Below are positions 37,130 to 49,719 of a stretch of DNA of 64,000 nt, in pieces. Both the position numbers and the translations under genes were made by a program. Origin of the DNA: Polyodon spathula (Eukaryota; Chordata; Actinopteri; Acipenseriformes; Polyodontidae); contig NC_054537.1 in the NCBI RefSeq assembly GCF_017654505.1, forward strand, positions 78,220,118 through 78,284,117, in the 5' to 3' direction. The notes beneath the pieces were generated by a model that was given only the letters and a program-made list of their open reading frames with translations, was not told the origin of the DNA and searched no databases. The stretch's first letter is position 1; each line of letters begins with the position of its first letter.

Positions 37130-38480
37130 CTATGAAAGCTTGTTAGAGATTTAAACAACTTGTTTGAAAACAACCACCCTTTGGCTGTTATCATTACCTA
37201 TTATAATTTGAGCATGATCAATTCTGAGCACACCTTGTCTTTCATTTGCCAGGTCATTGGCAGATACACTTTTAGTTTTCTGTGATATTATTTTAACACC
37301 TATATTTTGTCATGCTTTCAGTATGCTTCACTACACTTTTTAACAGCAAATTAGATTTGCCTCTCCAGGTCTTTTTTTAAGGGTTGAAATTGCAAATTGA
37401 TAAACTAGCCGGCTGCTAGTTTTGAGATACTAGCATTAAAATGTTAAATATTAGAACATAAATCAGCCGTCAAAATGTTTTTCATTTTTGCAATGTTCTC
37501 TTTTTGTGTTCAGCCAGCAAGTTATTGCAAGCATTGAGACTGGAGATTGGAAGATCATGTCTAATTGTAGTGATGCATGGGGAAAAGGGTTTAAGCTTGA
37601 GTGCAGATTTACAGCTTCTTTCTGTTTTCTTGTCCTTTGTATTTGTTTTGAGATTTCTTCAAGGACATTTCATGTAATTTTAACACCTACTGAGCACTGT
37701 GGCTTCTGATATATTCTGTTAGTTTCAGGAACTTTTTTCTTGCATTTATTTTCTCTTTGCTAACCCTTAGGCTTCTGCTAGACTGTCTATCTCCTAATGC
37801 ATTGCACTATTCTCACCTGTGCCTGTCTGGGTATGTCTGTTGGGTTTAACGGCTAAGCACTTACACTTTTTAAGGTTACTCAAAACTTAAGAGGGTTCAT
37901 TTTATGGTGTTTACTATATGTTTTGATGCTTTTCATTTTTATTCTAGTGGTACAGTACTTATTTTATCATTATCTGCTGTGTATTGTCATTTTTAAAATA
38001 TTTTTATAATAATGTATTGCATGGAGAATGGCCCAACATAATTATAACATTTAACAATATAACAATTATATAACATAATTAACTTTCATAAAGTAATACC
38101 AGTATCATATGTCTGCATGCCTAATAATATAGACTTTGCATCTGCCCATGATTGAGTGTATCTGCAGGCTTTGTCTCTTGACCTCAACAACCAATATATG
38201 TAGTAGATATGCTGCTGTAATTTAACTTGTAAATCATACAGATGGGCTCTGAAATGTTTCTGTGTATCTATTGAGTAGCTTAAGTAGAATTCTTATTTAG
38301 GTTTTAAAGACTGTCAATTTATTGAGTTTAGTTTGCCTGTATAAACTTGTGATATAATTGGATCTAATCTCCAGGTACAACGTGACATAATATGTAGCAG
38401 GGAGGTTTAAAGAGGGTTTACGGCTCAGGCAATGGACAGAGAGGTTATGCAATGGACAGATAAATAGCCCTCTTTTAAGT

Positions 38481-38650
38481 ATCAATCAATCTTTATTTTA
38501 TACAGCGTCTTTCATAGTGGACCACCACCACAAAGCGCTTTACAAGATGCAGTAAAAGCAATAAAATCCATAATACTTTAAATACAGAGAAATGCATAAT
38601 ACATGATATTCAGTAAACAAAAAAAAGCATAATATTAATGCTGCATGATC
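38481..38650. mobile_element. Retroelement 3' fragment (fish-type)
   Basis: TCAATCAATCTTTATTTTAT is followed by ACAGCGTCTTTCATAGTGG and CACAAAGCGCTTTACAAG, a layout shared by many fish LINE/SINE 3' ends. The length of the fragment is approximate and the family uncertain. Confidence 0.55.
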
Positions 38651-39496
38651 CATGAGATCCCATTTTTCTCTAAATCTACCTTTGCCTGAATTAGAGCTTT
38701 TCTAGGGAATCCTGTGCCTGGACTTCCTTATTCTGCGGGAACTGAGATCACTACAATATAATTTAAGTATAGCAAATAAAGTTTAAAAAAAAAAAAAAAA
38801 AAAAAAAATCAAGAATAGTGTTTGCTGGCAGAGACAATATAGTAACCACAACATCAATAGCAACTAGTTTCCGGTTTGAATGACAAGTTGCAGAAATTAA
38901 CCAACTGGATACATCTTTTAGCAAATTTATTCCCACATATCATAACAACAACACAGGCACTGTGCTGTCTTCACTAACAAGAGGCTGAACACACTGTGAA
39001 CAAGTAAACAACACGATAAGCATTAACACACGGGGGCTATTAGATATTTTTAATTAATAAAAACTTTTTTTTTTTTTTTTTTACTTTTGTTGATAAGTAT
39101 TAAGTTAATATATGGGCTATTGGAAATACCCACAACATGACATCCTCCACCACTAGTAATTTAAAGATACAGTGCTCACAACCCCAAGAATTAAGAATCT
39201 CGAAACAAAATATATTAAAAAAAAAAAAAAAAAAAAAATACAGAGGAACTCAATTTTAACATTTTAAAGGCCTTAGAATTGATCATGACTACTGGGATAA
39301 TTAAGCCTGAAGGCTACCAGACCTCAAATAGAATTCCGAACAAACCACATTACTTATGGAATACTAAAGAATAGATTTTTATTAGTTAGCAACTAAAACT
39401 AAAACATCTTTGAAGTGGTGTCCATTTTTTCAGAACACTCGGGGGAACATTATAAAGTACTTCAGAAACCATGCAAACTTTTTTTTTTTTTTTTTT

Positions 39497-39499
<3 letters not shown>

Positions 39500-39533
<34 letters not shown>
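39500..39533. repeat. (AT)n microsatellite
   Basis: About seventeen AT units between T-runs. Confidence 0.93.
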
Positions 39534-39537
<4 letters not shown>

Positions 39538-40359
39538 TTTTAATATGCATCTTATTCTATGACCCGGGGGACCTTACAATACTTCCTTAAAGTTTTTTTT
39601 TTTTCTTTTTTTTTTTATAGATTTTTTGGGCAAAGACATTGTTTCACCTGAGTGATTGTAATGACATAATACACATTTATTCTCTGGGTCTTTATAAGCA
39701 ATAATGGACACAACTCTTGATTTATTTTCTCCAAATAAATACTTAAAAATAAAATAATAGTTCTAAAATAATGCATGAAGCGGGCCTTGCCAGTCAGGTT
39801 CCGTTGCTTAGTTAATGCTACGTACTTTTAAATGTATTACTGGAATTGGGGTCCTTGAAGAGGAGGAAGCAGAGCAGTAAGAAAGTCTAGAGAAGACACA
39901 AATAATGAGGACTGTTCCATTGATATAAATGTTGGTAACAGCACTGCAATAGTTTTAATAATTGAAATATGACTGTACCTATTTTATATATTTTTAAAGA
40001 CACAATAGAGACTTAAATTCAGTATTTTGTTTATTTTATTTAGTTAAACAGTAACAGTATTTTTTAGAATTCCAACAATCCTTGTGTGTGACCTCCATGA
40101 CCTACCGAATTTGTGCCTAGTGACTGATAGATGGAAAGAAAAGGTTTATTGTACAGTGCAGTACTTGAGTGCAGATAACAATTACTCGGTTACGCTCAGT
40201 ACACACTGCCCAATGCAATCGTCATATCTCAATGGAGGAAGTCGCATCACAAAAAAATAATATGACGCGGCATCTTACACTGCCTGATGAAATCACAGGA
40301 AGGGATGCACAATTTGTGAGTTTTTCGTGATGTTTGACTGCATAAAGTACAGCAGCAAT

Positions 40360-40770
40360 GGCGAAAACAAAAAGCTATGGCAGAACAAATATCTACAATT
40401 TTGGCTACAAGGCATCATGATCGTGCAAACAGCATGAAAAGAACTGCATGGACAAAATAATGGATCACTAGTAGGCATAAACAGGGTGCTTATGATAACC
40501 TTTTACAGGAATTGAAATCAGAAGACCCAAATGATTATCACAGCTTCTTGCAGTATGTATGGAGGGAGGGTACAGTCCGTCGGATTTCTACTGGAGTTTT
40601 TAAGCATAGATCCACAGTACCAATTAATTTTCTCAAAAATATTCTTTCCAGGAGAATCCTATAAAAGCCTGTCATACTTTCATACTTGTGTTGCTAAAAT
40701 CACCATTGGGAAAATTGTGCTAGAAAATCTTAAAGGCATTCATGCACAGCAAAGCTTTTTCCATAAATAG
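40360..40770 (+). pseudogene. Harbinger-type transposase N-terminal remnant
   Basis: Seen in the + strand with at least one stop and one frame change: a segment RTAWTK..W, then GAYDNLLQELKSEDPNDY and SFLQYV, followed in another frame by PGESYKSLSYFHTCVAKITI with GKIVLENLKGI. This order (R-x2-W region, GAY-L-EL-ED-Y-F block, then the G-E-(S/T)-Y-(K/R)-S-L helix-turn-helix ending in a KIV motif) is characteristic of the N-terminal half of PIF/Harbinger nucleases. The catalytic DDE domain is not present. The first frame carries a TAA after RTAWTK. Confidence 0.75.
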
Positions 40771-40830
40771 GTGCTGACCATTAGGCACTATATATGAATG
40801 TCTCTACAGAGTTAAAAAAAAAAAAAAATG

Positions 40831-40887
40831 GACAAGGTTGGTCGCACACTCAAAAATCTCTTCTTTTAGACTTATTTTGTTTCAATA

Positions 40888-40953
<66 letters not shown>

Positions 40954-41050
40954 CATTTTTTAAAACAAAATGTAAGCTGAATCTGATGCAAAGTATTAGC
41001 GGTCAAGTCTAAATGAAGAAGAGATTTTTGAGTGTGCGACCATCCTCGTC
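40831..41050. mobile_element. Small inverted-repeat element (MITE) nested in the Harbinger relic
   Basis: Ends are inverted over about 30 bases: GACAAGGTTGGTCGCACACT on the left, GACGAGGATGGTCGCACACT read inward from the right, both continuing CAAAAATCTCTTCTT. An expanded (AAT)n tract fills the middle. Target duplication not determined. Confidence 0.7.
40885..40952. repeat. (AAT)n microsatellite
   Basis: More than twenty units, inside the nested MITE. Confidence 0.95.
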
Positions 41051-41934
41051 TCTATGAGTTTCATATAATGGATAGAAAATACATGAATGTCTTCAGTCGT
41101 ATGACCCTAACGTGGTGAACTCATTGGTTGCTGACTTTGAGACGTGCGAGCAGGTATAACACACTAGCCGATGTTAGTGAATTGCATCACAAAATAGTCA
41201 ACATTTTTAAACTTTGCAAGCTGACTGAAATCGATCTGCTGATCCTGTAAAATCACATCGCAAAGTATAATACACTGCCTTTGTCGCTGTTGATCGCTTC
41301 GGACAATGTGTACCAGGCTTTACTGCAGCAAAGCTGTACTTTCTATTTGTTTATACCGTACATATGTTCTTTATTCATATTCATAATTTGTTGGTTGTTA
41401 CTTATTTACTGTTGAAATGTAATAACAAAATGATCAAACAAATCAAATGATCAAACAGTTAAATATTTGTGAAAATAGTCCGAATTCAATTAACAGTCAT
41501 TAAACAGAAGAATGTCTGCCTAGTGGATTCCTAAAACATCTGACAGCCCATCATCTTTATGCACATGTTGTAGTGATTTATTAAAGAGTTAACCGGCACA
41601 GTACTGCTAATATAAGAAACTTTTTCTAGGATTTAAAAGGGTTAACTTTGGTTGGGATCAGTGGGTAGGTCGATTGGCCCTGGGGTGCATTACATTTGGA
41701 CTCCCCACAGCGCAGTGAAACTGCTGTTTAAATTAAAAACACAATATTCTATGACATGTTATGTGTTTAAGTGACCAAAACTATACATTCTATTGCAGTA
41801 CAGTAGTTACACTTTTACAGTTTAGCTTGTCACAGTAGTTAGCTTATTAGCAATTGAATACTGTCAGCCATCATCTAATGGTGAAAATATTTTGGAAAGC
41901 TTGTTGGCAAGCCATGTAATATTAATAAATGTTT

Positions 41935-42017
<83 letters not shown>
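41935..42017. repeat. (AC)n(AT)n microsatellite
   Basis: A short AC run followed by more than 70 bases of AT. Confidence 0.95.
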
Positions 42018-42018
<1 letters not shown>

Positions 42019-42332
42019 ATCCTTATTTTCTTTCTTTATTTGGGTCTTAAGATTGCAGGATAACATAAAAAGCCATACATAACTATAGTTTTAGAGCTGT
42101 GTTTTCCCTTTCTTAGGAGTTGTGGTATTGATATATCTCCTTGTCCCTCTTTTTACAGTACATTCACAAGCTAGACTCTATTAAGCAAAATAGTGTTGGA
42201 ATATACCTTTCGGCTGTTTTCTAGTTTTGCTGATATAGTTCAGAAAAGCATTTTGTTTCTTATTACTTCACTTGCTACTGTGTAATAAATCATAAATTGT
42301 AGCGAGGCTGTGTTTTATAACCCAATTAGCAT

Positions 42333-42349
42333 CCCCCCCCCCCCCCCCC
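42333..42349. repeat. Poly-C tract, 17 bases
   Basis: Uninterrupted C-run in unique intron sequence. Confidence 0.93.
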
Positions 42350-42749
42350 AGATTATACACTGTGTACATTGTATATTATTTTTATGACTTTCACAACTCT
42401 GCATTCCTATCACCAAATACAGCTTAAATAAGGACGCCAAAGTCTTTATTTGGCAAGCTAATTGGGATGCATTTTTATATAAGGGGACATTTTGTTAATT
42501 GGTGAATGAAGATATTTCCCAAACACAAATACTGTGTTAACACCAATAATAAATGTCAGACCTACTCAGACATGAATATCGGCCATAAATAACCAACCCA
42601 TTGCATTAGAATTAATTGGAAACATTACCCAAAGGAACAAAGTAAAATGAAAAAAGCCCTCAAGGAAACATGTTTCTTCTATTTTTTACCCAAGGGGCTT
42701 TTAATATAGCATTGAATTGTGCCCCTGTGAAAAATGTTATATTGACAAT

Positions 42750-42769
42750 GGGGGGGGGGGGGGGGGGGG
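42750..42769. repeat. Poly-G tract, 20 bases
   Basis: Uninterrupted G-run about 400 bases after a poly-C tract. Confidence 0.93.
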
Positions 42770-42890
42770 TCTATTCAATTGATCTAAACAGCAAGACACT
42801 GCTGTGGATTTAATCTTAGAAGGAGGAGAGTGAGGCTTACAACATGATTAAACAATCACAGAAACCCTAGATGGAATTATTTTTTATATA

Positions 42891-43990
<1,100 letters not shown>

Positions 43991-45191
43991 GTTAAAATGA
44001 GCAGTCATGAAACAGTTGACATTTATTATACCAAACTGCTATACAACATAATAACAAAACTGAGCAGAACCTAACACATTAGTATCTGGAAGCCAGGCTT
44101 TTTGCATCATGTAGGCCTGAACCCGTGTTGGCATGCAATCAATGAGAGTCTGTATTACTCTGGTTCAGGTTTTGACCACAGTTGATTCACATTGGCAGGT
44201 CTTGGTCGAGTTTGCCTCAGTTTTCGCACTAGTAATGAACCCAGGTTCAAACCAAAGTGATTGATTGATTGGACAGAAATGAATGAAGGCAGAGCTGCAG
44301 AAAGGGATCTTTACGTTAGTCAAAAACTATGGAGGTTTTCTTGTGATAACAAGGCTGGTGAAGCAACTAATAAGCACAGTGTACATATCTGAAGTGTGAT
44401 AGTTTGATTGTAATACAGGAAAGTGTTTCAGTGCATCCAGTAGTTGGGTATTTTCAGTGATTTTGTGCTGTGGTTTTCACATGATACAAAATCATAACAG
44501 AGCAACACTTCTAACTTTTATTTCCAAAATTTTTAAAATGAGAAAATATTCACACTGTCCTATTACAAAATTCACTGAATCTCAACTTAAACCCCTTCTT
44601 CACTAGTGTTGGAATTTGCACACTAAACTCTTCAGTGTGTGTACTCTACCTGCAGATGCAGATTTAAAATTTTGTTATAAAGACTACAAACTATTTGTCT
44701 TTTTTCCTTAAGTATGGGTGCTGTTTTATGGTTGTAAACTGATAAAATGATTAATCTCTGCTTATTGCATGATAGAGATGACACGGTTTGAGGTAAGTTC
44801 CATTACAGATGTCGCCCAGTAATATTTAACCATTTTGCTTATATTTCCAATCAGCAATGTTAATCTTATTTATGATGAGTGAAATTTAAGATTTCAAATG
44901 TTTTAGGCATATTTACCCAAGTAGTTTTCCAACCAATCAGCAAGCAGTTTTTTAAAATCCATGTTATAATACAGTTTGCTGTGCTTTTACAATAGCAAAG
45001 GTTTGTAACAGTTACAATTTATGTATATTTTATGGTGTCATTTTATGGTATAGTTATTGTTGATTTCTACATTTCTATTATTTGTAATATGTTATGTTTA
45101 CTAAATTGTCTAATCTGCTTTAGTCAACAAATTCAGTAAATACACAGACATGCTTGGTAGTCAAACTTTCAGAATGCTTAGTTATTATTAC
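43991..45191. other. Intronic stretch without recognised features
   Basis: Unique-looking sequence. No exon, RNA gene or element recognised with confidence. Confidence 0.55.
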
Positions 45192-45350
45192 CAGTGTTGG
45201 GCATGTACTGAAAAAAAAAGTGTTACTTATTACTCATTTCTGCAGAAAATACTAATATAATGTCCTTACTTATTACTTAATGAAGAAATAGTGCGTCATG
45301 TTACTCGTTCTATTTCTTTTCGTGTCTTGTCCTGCAAAACAGTTTTTGAC
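45192..45350. mobile_element. hAT-type terminal fragment
   Basis: CAGTGTTGGGC followed by GTTACTTATTACTC is a common hAT-superfamily end. I found no matching right end, so this is a fragment of unknown length. Confidence 0.45.
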
Positions 45351-45658
45351 TATTGTTTACTATTTAACTGTATGTCTGGTAATTAATATGCTAAATGCAT
45401 CAACAGGTTTTTAAAATATTTTTAGTATAAGAAACAAACAACTCTTAATTGAGTGAATATAGCTAATAGTAAATTGTAACCATTACAATACATGTGACTG
45501 CACAAGTCATAAGGAGTGAAAATTAAAAAAAGAAACTTAAGTTACATAGAGGCTTTTTATAAAAGAATAGCGAGCGTTAGTTGGGGAAAAAACTGACAAT
45601 GTATATATTGTGTTAGATAAATTACTTAATGTAATATATAGACATGTATTTGTAGATA

Positions 45659-46420
45659 CAGTCATCACCACTTACACCGTTTTATATCGGACAAATAGCG
45701 TTTGCAGTTTGCCATTAACATTGATGTCAATAATAAAGGCATTGTTTATACCATGTTAAACACGTTGTATATTTTGGGCAAACTCACCTGTTTTTAAGCC
45801 GTTATGTGCCATTCACATAGATTTAAACACATTGTTTATTACTGTAGTAATCACTCTTACTAATTTGCCAATCAGCTGTTTTCACCTTGCCATTCACATA
45901 TATTTCAATATAAAAGGCAGCAGTTTACTGTAGTAAAAGCTTGACAGATCCATCAATCAGCTGTTTGCACCTCATTAGTGAGTGATTACCAGTGTACTGT
46001 ACCTTGGCTGTATGCAGTATCAGGTTTACAGTTTGAAAAAATAACACTGACTGCAACATCAAGCATGGCTGGAAAGAGAAAAGCAATAAGCATCAGCATG
46101 AGAATTCAGTGTAAATAAAATGTCTCTGTTAGATGCTGTGCGTTTGCTAAAGCAGGCTTGGAACTCTGTCAGTCAGCAAACAATGCAGCATTGCTTCAAA
46201 AAACGTTGCGACCAGGACGCTCAGCCTGAAACAGACACCGATGACGTAAGCGTACGTGATGCGCTTGTAACACTGATAATATGGAGCAGCATCCAGATAT
46301 AGAGCTGAATTGGGATTTTTTTAGAAAATGCTGAATGTTTGCCGTCCATACTTGCAAAAAAAGATTGTCCAGTTGTGTATCGCAAAGTTCTTCGCTGGAA
46401 ACAATTTGTAGTAATGTAGC
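45659..46420 (+). mobile_element. Tigger/pogo-like relic
   Basis: It begins CAGTCATCACCACTTACACC directly after a TA (45657-45658), as in pogo/Tigger elements, and leads into a remnant of a CENP-B-like transposase at 46065-46302. No right inverted repeat was found. Confidence 0.6.
46065..46302 (+). pseudogene. Tigger-type transposase remnant, internally deleted
   Basis: The start MAGKRKAISIS resembles the beginning of the CENP-B-type DNA-binding domain of Tigger transposases. After a frame break it continues at 46120 with SLLDAVRLLKQAWNSVSQQT and MQHCFKK, which resembles the segment C-terminal of the catalytic DDE domain. The whole central part, including the catalytic residues, is absent, so this is a non-autonomous deletion derivative. 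Confidence 0.65.
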
Positions 46421-46527
46421 AGACCTGTTCTGTACATTACTGCACTTGCATTACTTTTTTGCACTTACTTTTTATTACATTCCTAGATTTTAATACATCT
46501 TTTTTATTAGTGTAATGAGTGTCTTAA

Positions 46528-46868
46528 CCCTTTGCGGTCCTATGTCGGACCAGGTCCGGCATTACTATTTTCCCTTTACAGTCTGATGTCGGACCCTGTT
46601 GTTATAGTAATAAAATAATGACTTGGATCGCATTATTGAGAAGTTTGGTGATAAAATGAGTGATCAGGAGAGGATTTATCAGTATGCACATCTATAAAAA
46701 GGTATGTGAAAAATACAGCGAACAAGGGGTGGGGCTTGGCTGGAGATACAGTACTATGTGTCCTTTTTTAATTCAGTGCCTTTTATACCTGTTTTACTCT
46801 GAAAAAAATATATTTTAAACAGCACGTGTAAAATAAACAGCACGTGTGAAAATAAATTGGACCTGACA
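46528..46868. mobile_element. piggyBac-type MITE, deleted and truncated copy
   Basis: It starts CCCTTTGCGGTCC after TTAA (46524-46527) and matches the left part of the complete element at 55422-56219, but lacks an internal segment of about 230 bp and the right end. Confidence 0.75.
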
Positions 46869-47733
46869 CACTTGACAAGCGCTGAATAAATTGTTTGTTT
46901 TGATTACTGTACTTGCATGTCAGGTTATTATGTGGGAGGTTATACCCTCCATCGTTTACTGCTGGTGAATCATGTTAACACAAACATGCCTGTTTTAAAC
47001 AGTGGCGACTGTACATACTTATGCATCAATTATACTGTAGTATTTTTTGTATGCATGCAATTTGAGTTATTCAAAGCGTGCATTCAGTCAAACCATTTTA
47101 CCTATCGTTTTGTTTATACATCTAAATAGTCCTTGTTATAGCACATCAAAATGAGCTTAGATTACTGAAGAAAAAAGCTGTTTATGTACTTGTCAGGATC
47201 TCTGTTATGCCTTTATTGAGCTCTGTACTCAAGCCAGTTAATCCTGATTGTGTGCATGCACGCGATGAAAGCTGAGTTCAAGGTTTTCATGTGTTCAAGA
47301 AAAATAGCAGTTACATCTTCAGGGACTGTCGTAAGCCCAGTTGTTAGTGTTTCCGGTTTGACGGTGTGTGTTGCTGATTCAGAATACAATAGAGCAGTTC
47401 ACATTTACTGAACTGAAATGTACTTTGGCTTTATAAAAAAAAAAGACCACCAATGTAGGTGTATAACAGAGAAAAGGTAACAAACTGAATTATATGCATA
47501 GCACTAAATACTGTAAAACAGAAAAAGGCAAATTTGGTTTTAAATAAACCCTGGATAAACTCTATTATAGATAGGACTTGATGGTTCAGTATGCACAGAA
47601 TTGTAACAAGATGTGTTGTGAAGGCTGCTACAGTCTTGGTATTTAAATCTAAAATGTTGATGCAGGATAATTAAACAATTGTTTATTTAATATTAGTGTG
47701 CCACCTGATTTACAATTTACTGTTTTTTTCAAT

Positions 47734-47778
<45 letters not shown>

Positions 47779-47812
47779 ATATTATATATATATATATATA
47801 TATACTATACAC

Positions 47813-47860
<48 letters not shown>

Positions 47861-49354
47861 CATTTAAGCACATTATTTTCACTATTTATAATTATGTTGG
47901 GTCTCTTCTGTCTGGGGATCTTTTATAATGCTAATTAACACTGAGGCAAGTTTGCATTTTGCCATAAATATTATTCCTGATCTAAGGGTAAATGGAGAGC
48001 TTAATTCTTAGTCATACTTTTCAGTTTGATAAAATACAGTGTTAAAAGCAGCACTTCAGCACTATGGTTTATTGTTTGACTTGCTTCCATTTTGAAGAGT
48101 TTTTATTTATTGTTTTTTTTTTTTTTTAATAAACTAAAGACATTCAGGTAATCTCTTTGTGTGTAGTTTTCAAGCAACTGGCCTCCCTATAGACAGCATG
48201 CTTGTTAGCGTGATGCAACACAAGAAGTCAGCCCATGATAATGGACCTTAAACTATGCAGCTTTCAGCTTTCTGGGGACCCTACCATTCTGTTTGTTTTA
48301 TTATTAAATGTGAACACTTCCTCTTTCACATGAGAATTGAAGATAAAATGTGAGAATTTACTGTATGTAGACCTGACAATGCACATATTAAAGAAATTAA
48401 GGTACGTAGATCTTAGTTATAATTAATTGGGATGCTTAATCTTTACAAGTGAGAGTAAATGGATAGATATCAGCCTGAATGTATATATAATTATTTACAT
48501 ATTCTTAGGAATCTTTAAAGCATGACAAAGCAATTGAAACCAGCTTTTTAAATAATCCCCTACTACATTTCTGACTCGCTTAAAAAAATCATTATATACC
48601 ATTTTTTATGTTTTAAAGTTCACTTACTGTATTACTGTACCTTTGTAATAATCTGCATTTAATGTTGGAATTCAGATTTGAGAAAAACAGTGACTAACCC
48701 AAATGATGATTATCTTTCCAATTGTTATGGAATATGCTGGTTAATGTATTGTGCTAGGCTTAGACATTGACGTAATCATGGGGTAGACGAGCTACAATCA
48801 TGGGGTTTCCATGCAAGTTTTTTTTTTTTTTTTTAACTCAAGACATTTACACAAGAAAAATGTCTTGTGTAAAATGCCCAATTCTGCTTATTATAAGCAG
48901 ACCTGGCAACTGTGAAGGTTACCTCAGCCGCCAGTTTCAATTGGACAGGAGCGATCTGAGGAGTCTCGTGCTGTCAGAGATTCTCTCTTTTCTTTTAAGT
49001 TGTGTTGGATTTACTGTTGTGTCAAATATTAATGATGAAAACAAATAAAACACAGTCAATATGTTAATTTGCAATTTTATTTTGTCAGTTCTGAGAGAGC
49101 ACCAACAACTTTTTGGATGTTGTTGAGCTGTTTTGGGTGATCGGGCTGGCTCAGGACATCCAGTTCACCAACTATATTTACAAACGTGGAGTAATTCTCC
49201 CAAATGTGCACACGCATCGTCATTTCACATGTAAATTGACCCACATGGAAACCCCATGAAAGATGAACCAAATCAGGTCAAGAAAATAACAGGACCCACT
49301 ATTGCTGAAGCCTACACCTTGGCAAAGACAATGTATTACCTGGGAGAAAAACGG
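46869..49354. other. Intronic stretch, mostly unique sequence
   Basis: No exon recognised. Includes the compound microsatellite at 47738-47859 and a pair of 16-bp inverted repeats (48798-48813, 49244-49259). Confidence 0.5.
47738..47859. repeat. (AT)n(GT)n compound microsatellite
   Basis: About 75 bases of interrupted AT followed by about 40 bases of GT. Confidence 0.95.
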
Positions 49355-49719
49355 GTAACACTTTAGTTTAGGGATCCGATATAAGTGATTACAAATAATC
49401 AACAAACATGTTATTAATTATGCTATTAACAATTATATAATATGAATAGAAATAATAAGAGTATTATTACACACTTTTGACATTGTTTTTTGCGTTATTG
49501 TTTATAACTGCTTCTAATGGATATAGTCTGTCTTTTCAGCTGTGTTTGTCTGTCTGTGCCTGTGTATATGTATGTCTGTCTGTCTGTATTTATATGTCAG
49601 TCTAACCAGTTGTATCGGACTGCATTGTTTTTGCAATACAGTTATTATACACTTTTGCCATTGTTTTGTTTTTGATTTTGTTTATAACCTCTTAACGGAT
49701 CCTTAAACTAAAGTGTTAC
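49355..49719. mobile_element. MITE with GTAACACTTTAGTTTA termini
   Basis: The ends are inverted over about 23 bases with one difference: GTAACACTTTAGTTTAGGGA on the left, GTAACACTTTAGTTTAAGGA read inward from the right, both followed by TCCG. The interior is non-coding. The target duplication and superfamily were not determined. Confidence 0.75.

Larger units (their letters stand above)
36911..40197. other. Intronic stretch with simple repeats and a retroelement fragment
   Basis: No exon recognised. It holds a G-rich tract at 37101-37129, A-runs at 38784-38808 and 39219-39238, T-runs near 39064 and 39480, and the retroelement fragment at about 38481-38650. Confidence 0.55.
40198..41314 (+). 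mobile_element. PIF/Harbinger-like transposon relic
   Basis: Imperfect inverted ends (AGTACACACTGCCCAATG on the left; GGTACACATTGTCCGAAG read inward from the right, mostly transition differences) surround a degraded Harbinger-type coding region at about 40360-40770. The remaining interior is too short for a full transposase plus MYB-like protein, so it is an internally deleted copy. A smaller inverted-repeat element is nested in it. The 3-bp target duplication could not be fixed. Confidence 0.6.
41315..42890. other. Intronic stretch with AT and poly-C/poly-G tracts
   Basis: No exon recognised. Contains the microsatellite at 41935-42017, poly-C at 42333-42349 and poly-G at 42750-42769. The repeat-free part at 42370-42480 is a possible conserved segment on appearance only. 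Confidence 0.5.

Noticed and set aside
41589..41660. Short TTAA-bounded segment with AAAGGG
   Set aside because: Only about 50 bp between TTAA sites and the two ends do not match as inverted repeats, so not a piggyBac element.
47696..47938. Frames rich in alternating I and Y, or C and V (also 17036-17254, 32751-32981, 41875-42066)
   Set aside because: Translations of AT and GT microsatellites.
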